Positions 34,820 to 48,056 of a DNA stretch of 64,000 bases are shown here, piece by piece. The notes beneath the pieces were generated by a model. It searched no databases. It was not told the DNA's origin and saw only the letters and a list, made by a program, of their open reading frames with translations. A program made the position numbers and the translations under genes. Position 1 is the first letter of the stretch, and every line of letters begins with the position of its first letter. This DNA is from Ooceraea biroi (lineage: Eukaryota; Arthropoda; Insecta; Hymenoptera; Formicidae), in NCBI RefSeq assembly GCF_003672135.1, contig NC_039510.1, positions 16,182,001 to 16,246,000 on the forward strand. The letters are read 5' to 3'.

Positions 34820-37800
34820 TCCATTCGTCTAGAAACCCCTCGCTTGTCGTCGTTATCATCTATCTATATTTTACTTATATGTATATTAATTTTAGTTTCA
34901 TTTTATTTTTATTTTATATATATATTTTTTTTTCTTGGCACTAACTATTTTACAATTGTACTACTAATATTTTTACGGTACCCTATTGCTGTACCTCATA
35001 TTCTACGTTTATTCGCGATTTCTTTATTTCTTAACAAATATTTGTTAAATATATATATATATATTTTATAGAATTTGTCCCGCAGCATTTTAGAAAGCTC
35101 GCAGACTTGTTATAAGATAAAACGTATATTCAATCTATAAGTGATCCGTCAACATCAGTAAGTAAGCGCGGTGTGTTTAGATAACGTGTGAAATTGTCGA
35201 GCGCGCGGGTTCGTGAAGCTCCGACGAGCGGAAACCTGCTGCTCGTGCACATTCCATCGGCTATCTGGCATGCCTCTCTCTTGGATGCGAATCTTTCATT
35301 CCGATTTATCTTTTATCGCATAATATACTTTCATACATTATTAAAATTATGTAGTAAAAAAATAAATGGGTTCTATAAAACAAACGAAAATATTATATTT
35401 CTTCATTCCGATTTTTATTTATACTTACAGGTCGATAATCCTCTTCGCCGCTCAGAAATTTTGCAATGATGCTAATAACACTATTTGCATCATTTGGTAA
35501 GAATGTTTAACATTATTGACTTTTATATTGATGTTTTATTGCTAGTCAATGCCGAAATAATTGCGTTTGATATACATTAACTTCAATTAAGTGCAAATAT
35601 CTATACTCGAAGTGTATAATTTGATACGATTGAGCAAGAGTGATATATATATTTCCTCTTGAACATATCTGAAATTACTGAAATAACTCAATGCAATTGG
35701 AAGAAAACGTGGTTGTACAATTTTACCTTTTTCCGCACAATGATCTCATAAAAGTCTGATCGCTGGAGGTTCTACAAAACTTTCTCACTGAAGACCTCGG
35801 TGTGAAGCCACTCTCAACGGCCCTGTACAAATGTTGTAACGGCAGAAAAAGTAGAAACGGTAAGAGTAAGTTTGGCAGCGTCTCCCTACCTTGGCGCTCT
35901 GCTGGTCAGGCAAGCCTGTTAAATTAACCGGACACTAACGTGTTCGTGGCATTACCATTGATATACAACAAATGTACAACACATTACAAAAATTCTAAAC
36001 ACGACCCAGCCCAAGAAACATTTGCAAACACAAGTAAATAAAGCTTGATCCTTTTTTATCAGTTAAAATCTCGCATGCTAGACCCGACCTGAAACAGAAA
36101 TAATTTATGCCGCATTTCTCGGTTTTGACGTCATCGATATCGATTGGTAGACCTTGGGCAATTTTCTTTCTCTATCTTTTGCGAGACGTTGCGCGTTGTA
36201 AATACATGTATATACAGTTCCATAAATATTAAAAGAATTTTTTTGCGCAAGATCGAATTTTCGGGGGGTAGGGCGGGGGGGGGGGGTGCTGTCACTTTTT
36301 CTCACTTGATTACTGAAAGCTCGAAGAAACACGAAACGATATATATCCAAACAGGAAAATGTTTTTGAGAAGGCACAAACGCAATGTAGTACTCTTAGTT
36401 TTTATTTTTTGACACACGAGTGCACGCACACTCAAATGCATAGTTATACATACACATATGTACATGTGTATGTATACGTGTTCTTTTATGTATTTACATA
36501 CGATATTAATAATACAACAAATGAGAGACTTTTGACAGTTCTGACGTAAAATAGTGAAAACCGTTTACGCAGTAACTTATATATGTATCATATATAACGC
36601 AATTGTTCGCTATATCGCACTGCGCTTACGAGAAAAGCATCGTTTTGTCGAACCTCGAAATATAACATTTTCCCATCTCTTTCGCCTTTTAAGCGTTCAT
36701 TATATATATATGTATATATATATATATATATTTCCTGCTTGCTCAATATCCATATCACTTATAATTGTTTGTGATAAGAGCTTGTCCCTCGGAGATAACA
36801 CATAACTATTGTCCAAAGTTGATTATTATTCATATTCGTGATCTTTAACAATCTAAATTTCATTTATAATGCATAGTAGGTGTGATTATTGTGAATGTAG
36901 TTAACACGTTTCGAATTCGTCTTCGTTGCGGATGTATTTCGAGCTTCCGAAGAACACTCTTTCTGTAGAATCCCACAATTACATGGCACATATTGATCTA
37001 TAGATTCTTAATGTCAAACATTAACTGCACAGCTTACACATCGCTCGATAACAAACGTGTTAAATACATGATAACAACAGCACTCTCTCAATTTCAATGA
37101 TAAAATGCATAATTGTTTGAGATACTTCGTTTTATGTAATAGAGAGAGAGAGAGAGAATTTTATCTTTACTTGCTAGTTTTACTTGCGCTAAATTAATGT
37201 ACATGTAATGTACATGCGATTATATAAATCACCAAAAACTATTATATAATATATATGTAAACATGAAAGCACCCATAAATTAAAATAACAAGAACAAAAT
37301 ATTGTACAATCTAATACTTCATAATTAAGATCCATTTCTCGATAAGAATATAGAGCTGAATTTTACACAATAATTCGTTGGGCACGCATATAGATATACA
37401 CTGTGTTCTAAAATAGATTAATTCAATTATTCAGTTACTCTTCATAATTATAATTCTGAAATATTGAATTTTCATAATCTAATAATAATTTCGATGCTTT
37501 TTGTCATCCTTATCCTGAGAGATTATAAAAAATCCTTCTAAAGTTACGTCTTCTAGTAAAGAAATAAACAAAAACAAGTTCATAATTTGCAATGCAAATA
37601 TTTGTACGATGTATTTTTCAAAGTAAAATTCATGGATAATATATATGTAAATAAATTTCTGGAATGTTCTTGTAAATAAGAATTCATTATGAGTATTCGT
37701 AAAATCAGCTTTGACTTGTTCAAAATCATACAATTGTTACACGGGTCATTACAAAAATTATTTTACAAACTCAATTACGTCATACAAAAAATTCGTAAGT

Positions 37801-38075
37801 GACTGTATAAAATATCGGAAAACAATTACATTATAACTATGTGAATTACAGCATTCTCATTCTGTTCAGTATGTCTAAATAATATATAAATATATAATAA
37901 ATCACAATACGCATGACTGACAAGAAATATGCATTCTGCTCTTCTTCCTAGTCCCAATATCTGTCTCGTAACAGAGAAATAAAACAAAACGTAAACTTAA
38001 CGAAACAAATGCAATGTATATCTATATAAGTTGCCAATATACTGCCTTCTATATATGTATAGAAGTCTAGGAAAG
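34820..38075. other. ATF4 3' region and intergenic DNA
   Basis: TA-rich 3' flank after the ATF4 stop, then intergenic DNA. Items seen: a G-run block at 36263-36286, TA runs at about 35049-35063 and 36703-36730, and a short GA tract near 37141. No open frame is convincing. Confidence 0.5.
36263..36286 (+). repeat. G-tract block with G-quadruplex potential
   Basis: Runs of six, three and twelve Gs separated by TA and C. Four or more G-tracts of at least three can fold as a G-quadruplex. Confidence 0.55.
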
Positions 38076-38078
38076 GTG

Positions 38079-38113
38079 TTTATTTTACGCTCAAAAAAAA
38101 AAAAAAAAAAAAA
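38079..38113 (-). terminator. RNF144-type gene 3' end: U-tract and AATAAA
   Basis: On the minus strand, about 39 bases after the stop, a run of 21 T (38113-38093 in mRNA sense) is followed by AATAAA (38084-38079). A long U-tract just before the poly(A) signal is unusual and may bind ELAV-like proteins; that is inference. Confidence 0.55.
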
Positions 38114-38151
38114 CAGTTAAGCGAAAAATCGATCGAAAAGTTTGGAAGGTT

Positions 38152-40006
38152 CTATGTTGCCGTGTCGCCTTCCTCCTGCTCAAGTCTGGAAGAACCGCAA
38201 ACGCGACATTTACAGCATACGATGCAAGGTGCCGCTAATAATAGCAAGGGCGATGCGACAAGTAGGAGTAGGCCAAAACCAGCGAAGATCCCGATAACTT
38301 GCGTTCGATGCCATATCACGGATGCACGTGAATGGCCCAATTTATTCTTACATGGTCCCTTGTCGTAATGTCGCAACAGAAAGTCATCCTGCAATACATA
38401 CACATATCTATTTAAAAACACTGCAATCTCACTTGTATCGTTATAATTACAAGTTTGGAGCTTGAAAGAGCATCGATCGCAGGTAACACAATTTCGTTTT
38501 TATCATTTGGTCCATACTCACGTCTAAGGATGCTAAGCAGTACCAGCAAAATACGTGTTTACATCTCTTGCACATCATTTGAGCACAACCTTCGTCCTTT
38601 TCTATCGGCACGGAACACATAGGACAGCATTTAATGTGATCGCTACCGAACGGTATCCCTAACGGAAGATCTGAACACGGGCCGTTGTGCCAAGGTTCGC
38701 GACATATTGAACAGAAGTCCGTGGAACAGTTGGGACAGTGAACCGGGCCCAGAGGTGTGCCGCCGCCGCTGTTACCGTTTATTGAACATATCGTTTCACA
38801 ACCCGCTCGTGGACACCATGCACGTCCCTTGTCCATCGATACATCTGCACACAGATCACACGTTGATTATATCGGAATCCAACGCAATCTCAATTGAGTA
38901 TCCAGCACAAGTTACAAGTAATCTCTTATGCGGTGAACCGCATCTATCACACATCAGACCTTGCGCCTGGCAAGGAAGATACGGGATTAACGGTGCTACC
39001 TTACCTCTGTTTAAACGAAACTTGCAGTGTTTCTCCATGAGCTCAGGACTGATGAGACTCGATATCTCTTGCAGGGAAAGTATGGCGCCGTGATCACACT
39101 GAGCATCGGGGCAACTAATCTCGTACGCGCCTTCCTCGATCTCAAACTCCACATAGGCACGCATACACTAGAAAAAGATGATCAGAAAGCAGAATCGTAA
39201 GCAAATCTTTGTTCTCTTCCCCCGTCTACATGGCAGAGCCCTTGTCACGTGGAAGCTTGACTTACATCTTTACAGTAGGAACAACCACAGCCCTCAATCT
39301 TGAATGTTTTGGAGAGGGAGGTATCAACGAGACACAGTTTACAGAATATTCGTCCAATCGTCTGCTGCGAGCTGGCAGGGATGAAGTTGCCAGCGGCCAG
39401 ACTGTAACGCGAGCTAGATGCCAGGGACAACAAGCTGGAGCAGCGGGAGCAGACCCTGCTGCGGTTAATGGGTCTTCCCTCCAGAGCCGAGGTGCTCAGG
39501 CCCACCGCGGTCTCGCACTTCCTCAGTGCACCAGGACCTAAGCTGATCCAACTGCCACTGCTGCCGCCACCGCCACCGCGTACTTCTAGACTAGCACTGC
39601 TCTCGGGTCGCAGCAGAGGCGCATCCGCCTCTCTACTCCCCGGTGCCGTTCTCTCTGTCAACGAGAGATTCACCACGCTCGTCTCCTTGCGCAACAAGGG
39701 TAGCTTGATGCCGCTGAGTTTGGCCTTGTCGATCTTCTTCTGATTAGACTGCGTGATCTTAGCAGGCGGATTAACGGACGTTACTGAACTGGTCGCGGTA
39801 CCCATGTCCGTTAACGGTGCTCGTCTGAGGACGAGCGAGTGTAGGCTGGGCATCCCCCGTGCGTCGCCGCCGGTCACGGTAGACGACGACAGAGCAGAGG
39901 CTCGTGCTTGCCGTGCTTGATCGCCGTCGATCGCCGTCGTCGGCGGAGGGCCGCCTTCCGCGCCCGTCGTCGGTCGCTCCGCGCCGCTGACAGTGAGGGA
40001 ACGCAT
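38152..40006 (-). CDS. RNF144: RNF144-type RBR E3 ubiquitin ligase, membrane-anchored
   Basis: RING-between-RING ligase that accepts ubiquitin from an E2 on a RING2 cysteine before passing it to substrate. Exons: 40006-39266, 39167-39005, 38844-38522 and 38388-38152; phases close to 487 residues. RING1 starts FCKLCLVD near residue 223 and spans intron 1 (YCKD|CMRAYVE). The IBR and RING2 lie in exon 3, with catalytic-cysteine block DEGCAQMMCKRC and CWYC. Exon 4 has the family-specific KGPCKNKLGHSRASVIWHRT followed by a TM helix (about 440-465) and a short Cys-rich tail. An in-frame TGA lies 12 bases before the start ATG. The N-terminus carries about 220 extra low-complexity residues (Ser/Thr/Arg/Gly-rich) compared with human RNF144A, which begins close to RING1. 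Confidence 0.95.
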
Positions 40007-41330
40007 GAACCCGGATGATCATATGTACATGGCGCGTTCACACAGTGTGGCCGGCAGTTGTAGCACGCGCGTCGGCAACCGTTTACGCCGTGCGTCATAA
40101 TCCTCGACGTTGCCGCCCGCACGTGCGTCCACGTGCACCGTACACCTCCTAAAGCGACTCCATTAAACGATCTTCACCGTTGACCGTATCATCGTCCTGA
40201 CGATTCTCTCTTTTCCCTTTCGGGGTAAGCCCCGTCGCACCTCGTGGGACGTTTCGCCTGAAGACGTCGCGGAGTCACGGTGTCACACCCCGCACGACCG
40301 ACCTCGGGCGCGGATTGTCGGGTACCGTACACGGGACAGCCACAACAGCTGATTGCTCTCGCCGCCGCGGCGGGAGCGCAGCGACGTATCGGGAAGTACT
40401 GTGCTCGCGCGAACGGGCGCGGAAGGCGATCCCGTGGATGACGGAGAGAGCGGACGACGAAGTGACCGCGAAGCGAGGCCGAGCGAGGCGAGTGCGAGCT
40501 GCTGATCTCAGAGGACGCGGGAACGGTTTCTCACCGAGGACGGTCGCGCTTCTGTCGCGTCCGGGCACATCACGGACGTCGTCGCGACGATGCAGCTTTT
40601 CTCTCTCTCTCTTTCCCACTCGCTCGCCTCATTCGCCCTCTCTCTTCCTGTCGCTCGCGCGCTTTCTCTCTCGCTCCCTCTCTCTCTCTCTCTGTCTGTC
40701 TCTCTTTTCTAATGTGATCGCCACCAAATGAATGCACGAACGTCTCAGTCGACGCAGCCGCCGTCGCCGCTGGCCGTCGCTTTCACTGTATTCACGGCAC
40801 ACCAAGTGCGTCCCACTCCGTCGCGCCTATGTCAGCCGCATCGCAGTCCTCGGCGACGTTTTCACCGTCATTCTGTCACGGTGTAGGTGCACCCGCGCGC
40901 ACCTACTCGCGACGCACTCGCGAATTACGCGACCGTCCCGCGCAGCTACTTCCGTCCTTGTGGTCCTCGCTTCCTCGTTCTATATCTCTCGCCGAACGTG
41001 CACGACGAATGACCGGGAATGACGGGGAATATCGTTGTTATTGCCGATGCTGCAGCTGTCGCGGTCGCGGTGACGATACCTTCGCAATTAGCGATAGCAG
41101 CAGCGGGATTGTTTTTGTTTTGACGTAACGTTACACCCCCGCGGGTGACTCACTCAGCGCATACCATGCGTACGAGGAATGAGGGCGAAGTATGGTGACA
41201 GAGCAGAAGCCCGCCGCGAAAGCAGCAAGAACGCAATTTCGAAACTGTGACGTTCCGCCGATTCCGAATCCCGCCGGGGCCGACTCTATACGTGTGCGCT
41301 TGTTTACTTGCACTCTATGCACTTTGAGTC
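40007..41330 (-). promoter_or_regulatory. CpG island promoter of the RNF144-type gene
   Basis: GC-rich block directly upstream of the RBR ligase start, containing a CT-rich tract at about 40592-40711. Open frames on both strands here overlap each other and have Arg/Ser-rich composition expected of CpG DNA, so they are not called as genes. Confidence 0.6.
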
Positions 41331-41979
41331 TCCTCCTTATCGCTCCTCTTCTTCGCCTCGATGGATCTTATAAATATTTATTGATTTGAACTTTTCTCTT
41401 GAATTAAATTAGAATTATAATTGTTAATCAATATTTCTCTGCACAACTTTCGTAACTGATGCCTTAAAAAATTATTTAAGTTGTTCCATTGCCATAAAAG
41501 GTCGAAATTATAAAAATAATGCTCTTAGAATGAATATACATTTGATGAGTAATCAGAAAAAATCCGAAGGAAGTTGTATCCCGTTATTATTACCAGCATT
41601 GACCAAAATTATTCTATCTTTAGTCGATGTTTGACGAGCGAAAAGGAGAGAATGATTTGCCAGTATTGGCAGTGATTAACCTAACACAGCCTAAACAGTT
41701 GAGAAATATTTAATGCAAATCAATTCATTACTGCGCGTATGTTTAAAGATACAAGCGATTGTTGATTAATCTGTCCCAAAGAAACGCAAAGTACAGATTT
41801 ATTTAATATATTCGTTCACATTATTATTGCGGAGTAAATTACATCAATAAAATAATTCTCCGAGAGAATTTTTTTATTGCTTTCAATCGTAATTAACTAA
41901 TCCCGGCATAGTAATACGCAACATGATTCGTGAAACGCTTTTATAACGTACAAATTCTCGATTAATAACCTTTGCTGAA
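41331..41979. other. AT-rich intergenic stretch
   Basis: No open frame or repeat with clear ends was seen. Confidence 0.5.
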
Positions 41980-42202
41980 GTCCAGTTAACATTACGAATG
42001 CTACAAAACACTTTTCATTTTCAACACTTCCTTCTTTTTATTTGAAAGAAGAAAGAGAATAGAAAATATTTTGAAAATATTTTGAAACACTCGCAATGCT
42101 AATTACAGTCTTTTGTAACGAATGATACAAAACACTTTCTTGTTTTCTTTCAAAGAAAAAGGACAGGAAATGTTTTGTAGCATTCGCAGTGCTAACTGGA
42201 CT
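41980..42202. mobile_element. MITE-like double-hairpin element
   Basis: Outer arms begin GTCCAGTTA and end TAACTGGAC, and include GAATGCTACAAAACA with its inverse TGTTTTGTAGCATTC (one arm slightly degenerate). In the middle (about 42080-42135) a second, weaker inverted copy (GCAATGCTAATTACAG; ATGATACAAAACACTTT) suggests two head-to-head or tandem units. Confidence 0.6.
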
Positions 42203-42358
42203 ATAAACAATCTCGCCATGTATCACGTCGCTAACTTTAGATGTTCTTAGAAAACGCTATTATTTTAGTACATTAGCCAATCTGTTTTCAGGCATATACG
42301 TAACACTTCGCGTGTGCTGGACATAACCCTACTTTAAGTTGTTTGAAATTGAGATGCG

Positions 42359-42427
42359 AAAAAGTGCATATGAAATAAATAAAGCATGTATGCATGTACA
42401 GCTTTATTTATTTCATATGCACTTTTT
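42359..42427. repeat. Perfect 27-base-arm hairpin
   Basis: Left arm starts AAAAAGTGCATATG and ends AATAAAGC; the right arm is its exact reverse complement; the loop is about 15 bases. Size resembles an miRNA precursor or a very small palindromic MITE. It sits at the 3' end of the minus open frame 42413-42610. Confidence 0.75.
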
Positions 42428-42610
42428 ATCGATCTTCTCTGGTCTAGATCTTGCATGTTCTGCTGAACGGTGATACCTTAGAATAGAATGTGATTCTTCA
42501 TCACGCACGCGAGTGTCTTGAGTAGGTAGAGGCTCCAGTCCTTTAGGTGCTATTATCGCGTAGTCTACTCCTGGTGCTAACCATCTCGTCACCAAGCAAG
42601 CGGTTTCCAA
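42413..42610 (-). CDS. Unrecognised 65-codon open frame, possibly repeat- or retrogene-derived
   Basis: Protein-like composition (LAPGVDYAIIAPKGLEPLPT) in an otherwise AT-rich region, with a balanced-GC patch that fits the frame. It ends inside the hairpin at 42359-42427, which on this strand supplies ATAAATAAA. No family is recognised. It could be the 3' part of a retroposed or repeat-encoded sequence. Confidence 0.25.
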   Translation of the reverse strand: METACLVTRWLAPGVDYAIIAPKGLEPLPTQDTRVRDEESHSILRYHRSAEHARSRPEKIDKKCI

Positions 42611-44855
42611 TCGATTAGAATCGGTTGGAAAGATACAGAGGAGAGAAAGATGAGTTCCATATGGATTTTTTGAGGATGCTTTTCCATCAATGGCAGAGTA
42701 GATTTTTGTAAATAAATTTAAATAATAAAATAAAAAATATAATCCTAACTGTAGTAGCGTTTGTAACAGCGTTAATTCTTCACTTTATTTAAATCCATTA
42801 TTAAGAATGAAAATTTATAATATTTTAAAGCCAGTAAATGAGAGAAACTCTAAACGTTCAACAGGTGCTATTTATAAAAACCGCTATTTATATCAATATC
42901 ATAAATCCCGATCAGTAAATGCTGATAACAGGACAAATCAACTAATAGTCTGTTAGTAGTTAGTTCCAATAAGTGCCAACAGTGAGAAGTTAATAATGAT
43001 TAATAATGATCTTTTAGTCAACAAGGTATTAAGTGAGATATTAAATGTCACATCAGAAGCAAAAGCAACTGAAAATTTAAATAAATATATGCGTAAGCAA
43101 AAATACACATATCTTTAAATATAGAATTGGAATATATACTTAATCTCTGAATAGATAATATTTATCTCGAAAGAAAATGTTATACCTGATATTGATAAAA
43201 TAGATAAAGTGTGAAATATGCTAAAATTAACTGAAGAAATTGATTGAAAAGTTTATTGTTTATTGTTACATGAGTACAAAAGAAGATCGATCAATAGCAA
43301 ATTTCAATACTTTTATTTTATCGCAGGACAAGTAATTAGAATTCATTAATTTAAATTCAATCGATGATTTAGTGTAATCGCAGAAATGCTTACAAGCTTA
43401 TATATACTTAATCATGTTCTGCGATACATATGTACACCAATATTTACATGTAACTTCAATAACGTATACTCGTCAGAATATACTTTCTCTATAGTGTATA
43501 TATGTATACAAGTATTATAAATATATATGTATATTCGTATTCAGTTATAAAAATTGAGCAAATTATATTATTAAGAATAACAGTCGTTTAGAACATGGTG
43601 CTGAAAAATTCCAGCAATTATGTTAATGAAAAACGCCACAGTGGAGCAAGAGCTCAAATTATAAATAATAGTTAAATGTAATTAGTGCCCATTTGTTTTA
43701 AAAAAACATGTAATATAGAAAGTCGATCTTATACTGTTAGTGGGTAAAATCCAGAAAAAGAGTATTTAAACACTAAGCGAAAACGACGCAGAGTAAAATA
43801 ACCTCAAGATGGTATTGCTTTGTGTAGTATTTTATCAAAAAAATAAATTGTACCGAAAAAAACATAAGCATATATAAATGTTGTTCACTTTTCATTAAAT
43901 TATTTTTTTAGTATATAAATATTCTTCCAAGATTGCTCCATGATCATGTAACAACATGTAATAATAAATAACAATACACACGTATAAATAAACAATAATA
44001 TAGTATAATAATATAAACTGTTAATTTTTTCCTATACATTTAATATTTTCATCTGACATTGTTGCACGCCCATTTGCATGTATGTACACATGAAATGGAT
44101 TCACAAACTAAATTATATCTACAAAAGAAACAAATTTGGCAAAATATCTTTTTATACTTTGTATCAATTATTTTCTCTATCGTTAATTTTCGCTTGTAAT
44201 GTTTAGTAATAATCAAATAATTAAATAGTATGCCTTTTATAGCTGCTTCTCATTTGTGCTGCAATAATGGCACATTTTCTCAAAAACCAGTCTTTGATTT
44301 ATATTACGTATATCACGATCGACGGAATCTTCTTTTGACTAGAATTCCATGTCCACTGTACTTCGAGTGTTTTTACTAAATGAGCAATAAGTAAAGTAGG
44401 GGCATTAGGGTAATTCCGTAAATTTATCATAAATTTATCGTACAATCAAGAAATTATAATTATATATATATATATATATAGCATAAAATGTGGATGAAAT
44501 ATAAATATCTTATTTCGAAAAGTATGTGAAATCGAGTGACACCTATCAAAATTAATTTCTAAAAGAACAAGGTACTTTACAAAGTTAGAAGTTATATACA
44601 ATAAATTACACGTAAACAGCGGAAGCATTTCTGGGCTATAATATCAATAACGACTCTTATTTTACTGATGATTCAATAGTCCACACGCAGAATAAACAAA
44701 TGGTCAAATTAATTGTCCCGCCGTGTAACAGGCTGCATTGTTCGAGATTATCTACAGACTATTTATATCACAATTACGCATGCAGCGTAGTAAAAAAAAG
44801 GCATAGAGAAACTTGCGAGATTTTGAAACGTAATACTTTTTTTGTTTCCTTTTTT
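42611..44855. other. AT-rich intergenic stretch 3' of windei
   Basis: Low GC, TA-dinucleotide runs at about 44459-44480, no supported gene. The part next to 44855 should contain the windei 3' untranslated region. Confidence 0.5.
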
Positions 44856-47800
44856 TTACAGGGAGATATTACCAGGTATGCTATACTGTCCTTTTCTAGA
44901 ATGCGTATCGACTGCCCTGACCGCAAAATGATAATTGTTACCTTCAGAAAACTGTAATAAAAATATTATTCTCATAATATAATGAATATATCAAATGTTC
45001 AGAAGTTCTAGATTATTTTCCATTATTGGGACTGATAAAAAAACAATTACGGCATTGATGTCGCATTTTACCTGAGTTAAGGTACACGCCATAGGTAGCG
45101 GCAGCGCCCGGACGTCTCCCACTTTCTTCCACAATGACGTACTTGGATTCATACCAATCATTTCTTGATACGCGTATAGTTGGTAACTAGCAATGTCTGC
45201 ATATTTATCTGACAGATTCATGTTCCAGGATAGCACTATACCTGAAACATTGATAGCGTGTTAGAACTTTCGACGATTTTAACTGATAATAATTACTGAA
45301 TTACTTAAATCGGAATTTACCATTCGAGACTTTTGAAATTTTTAATGACGGAGCGGGTGGTGGGAGTTTCCATCCAGATGTCACTGCATAATTCGGTGTG
45401 TCTGGCAGTGGTGCAGGATGCTAGAAAAATATATATATATAAAAAGAATAAAGTATAATATTATTCGAGTAAATATCATAGAAACAATTATATTCTTTTA
45501 TATCTACCTTGTTTATCTGTATGCTTGACGCCGGCGTGGTCAGTACGCGCACAGTGCCATTCGCGATTGTTGAGATTCCTGTGACAGAGTAAAATTAATA
45601 AAAGCAATTAAAATATCGCAATTGTAATACTTCATAAAGTTTATATATTATTTTATCTTACACGTGTGTCTTATAAAACACATTATATTAACATTAGAAT
45701 AGTTAAAAGCATAAAACTGTTATCTTGTACCTGTCTTATACGTAACAGTCGGAAAGGGTGGCCTATTAGTCACTGAAGTCACTGGTCGTATCTAGAAAAA
45801 TCCAATTTTCCTATTTACATAATACTCGTAACAGTTATTAAAGTTGAGTAAATTCATGATTACTAGAAAAGCGAGAAAGGAAGGGACTTCCTCGGAAGAG
45901 ATGAAAGAGATTGGTGCAAATTACCAATGTACCTGCGGATTGGTGTTTGACGTTATCAGTACTTGTCTCGGTGAACCTACAGTACCTTGCATCACATATG
46001 TGAGTCTGGATGGATTTATATTATTCTAAACAAAATTTTTAACGGATTCAAGCGTTTGTCTTCGATATTATGCTGATTTTGTGCTGATGTTATATATATC
46101 ATGATGTATTATACAAAAATTACCATTGACATAAGAATATATGGACCCGTCCATATGTCCCTATGTCAACGATAAGAACAAAATACTTACTACAATGGCA
46201 GTTGGTGCTGGTTGGTTAGAAGATATCACTTTTATACCAGTTTGTTGTGTCGCAATCGTCACGTTTGTCGGTATCGTTTGTATCACCCTTTGGAAGGTTT
46301 GCGCGGGCTTCGACGTTACATTTACTTGCTGCTCCAGTACAGGAGTTGTAGTAACGTTTGCTGCTAACGTCAGATGCAGTATATTAAATGATGTAATAAT
46401 TATACACAGATACACATGATGGTCTGTTTTCTTTTTTATAGCTGCATTGCTGAAACACATGCGTGTGTTACGCATGTGTGTATATAGACAAAAAAGTGAA
46501 CTTACATTTACTCTTTTCCTCTTCATCTGTGAGATCAATAAGGTCGCTCTTTCTTGACTTAGGTGTCATCAGCGTCGCAGCTTGGCGATTAACTTGATTT
46601 GGAATTTTGCCGTTTATAACAATAGGCTGAAGAGTAGGCTGCGATGGCTACAAAAATTGCAATTAATGCAACAAAACAATACGATATTAAAAAATTACAT
46701 ATTAATCGCGAACATTAGAGATGTATATACATAAGTCTCCACCACTCTTGGGCACAGCCCTAATATTGAGACAAATCGCACATTACTTACAGCAGGCAAA
46801 ATTGGCTGAACACCGGTAGGTTGACTAGTTATTGTCAACGTGTGTTGCGAGTCCAAAGGTTTGGCAACTACTAAAGCTGCCGGCGTGACGGTAATAGGCG
46901 CCGTTTGCATGGGACTTTGCGAAATGGTGGGAGCAGACACGGTCACCACAGGCCGGGGCGATCTTACCTTGATCCCACCGCGTCTTGGGCTAGTTGCGCT
47001 GCTACTCGATTCAGGAAGTGAAGTACTAGCACTGGTAGGGACGTTTGTAGACTTAACGTATGACGTTTGTTGTACCTGCCGTAAATTCTGTATTCCATGT
47101 TCCTATCCAACAAGACATTTAGTCAAGCGAATACCATGTACAAATACTTATTTTGTGATACGTACCGCTATGAAGTTTACTTGTAAACCAACGGATCTAT
47201 TGATTTTTATAGGCGCAACAAGTTTATCAGAATTTGTGCGGCGGTCTATCGCATTACGATTCAAAACCATTTCGAAATCCTTCACTTGTTTCATCAATTG
47301 CTGTAGCTTTACACGCGTTATCTCTTGATTTCTCTCGGATATACGAGCTTGTTCTCTAAGTTGTCCGATTTCACTACGCATTGTGATTGTTTCAACAATC
47401 TTTTGAATTAAGAGTTCCTCAAGTTCCTTAATCAAATTATTAATTATGTCAGTAACATATTATAAGCAATTGCTGTATAATATATATTTATCGATATTAA
47501 TTATTATTTGTAACAGAGTTTACTTTAATGCAAATACTCTTTTACCTACCTCCTGCGTAAGTTTCGGTAGTTTCTCCTTGATATTTCTTTGGAAAAACTT
47601 TTCGATGAAGGCTAGCTTCCGAATATCATTGTTTCTATTTTCTTTGGAATTGATATCCATTTTCATTTTTTTAACACTGCCGTTACATATCTCATTGTCC
47701 TGACAATTACGTTTTAATGAGGAAGAATGTGCGTCCTGATTTAATTTGTGATTCACCGTTACAAGCTCTTCTGTACTATCACTAAAATCGCTGTCACTAT

Positions 47801-48024
47801 TAAGATTAAGATTTTTTCTGATTATCTCTTCTGCATTTCTAGCAGTTCTTCGTTTCTGCCGCCCGCTTTCTCTTCCGTCTGTAACTATAAAATGCAAGAA
47901 TATAACATACATATGTATATACACACTAAATAACTAAAGTACACGCGAAAGGAGTAAGATAATTATAAATTATCAAGGAAAATGCATATTAAAATCATCC
48001 CACATACAACGACAAACATTCTAC

Positions 48025-48056
<32 letters not shown>

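Noticed and set aside
34820..35071. Plus-strand frame just after the ATF4 stop
   Set aside because: Hydrophobic Tyr/Ile/Phe run from TA-rich 3' UTR; no support.
40315..41128. Plus-strand open frames over the RNF144-type promoter
   Set aside because: Composition-driven Arg/Ser frames, partly across a CT-repeat; no splice or domain support.
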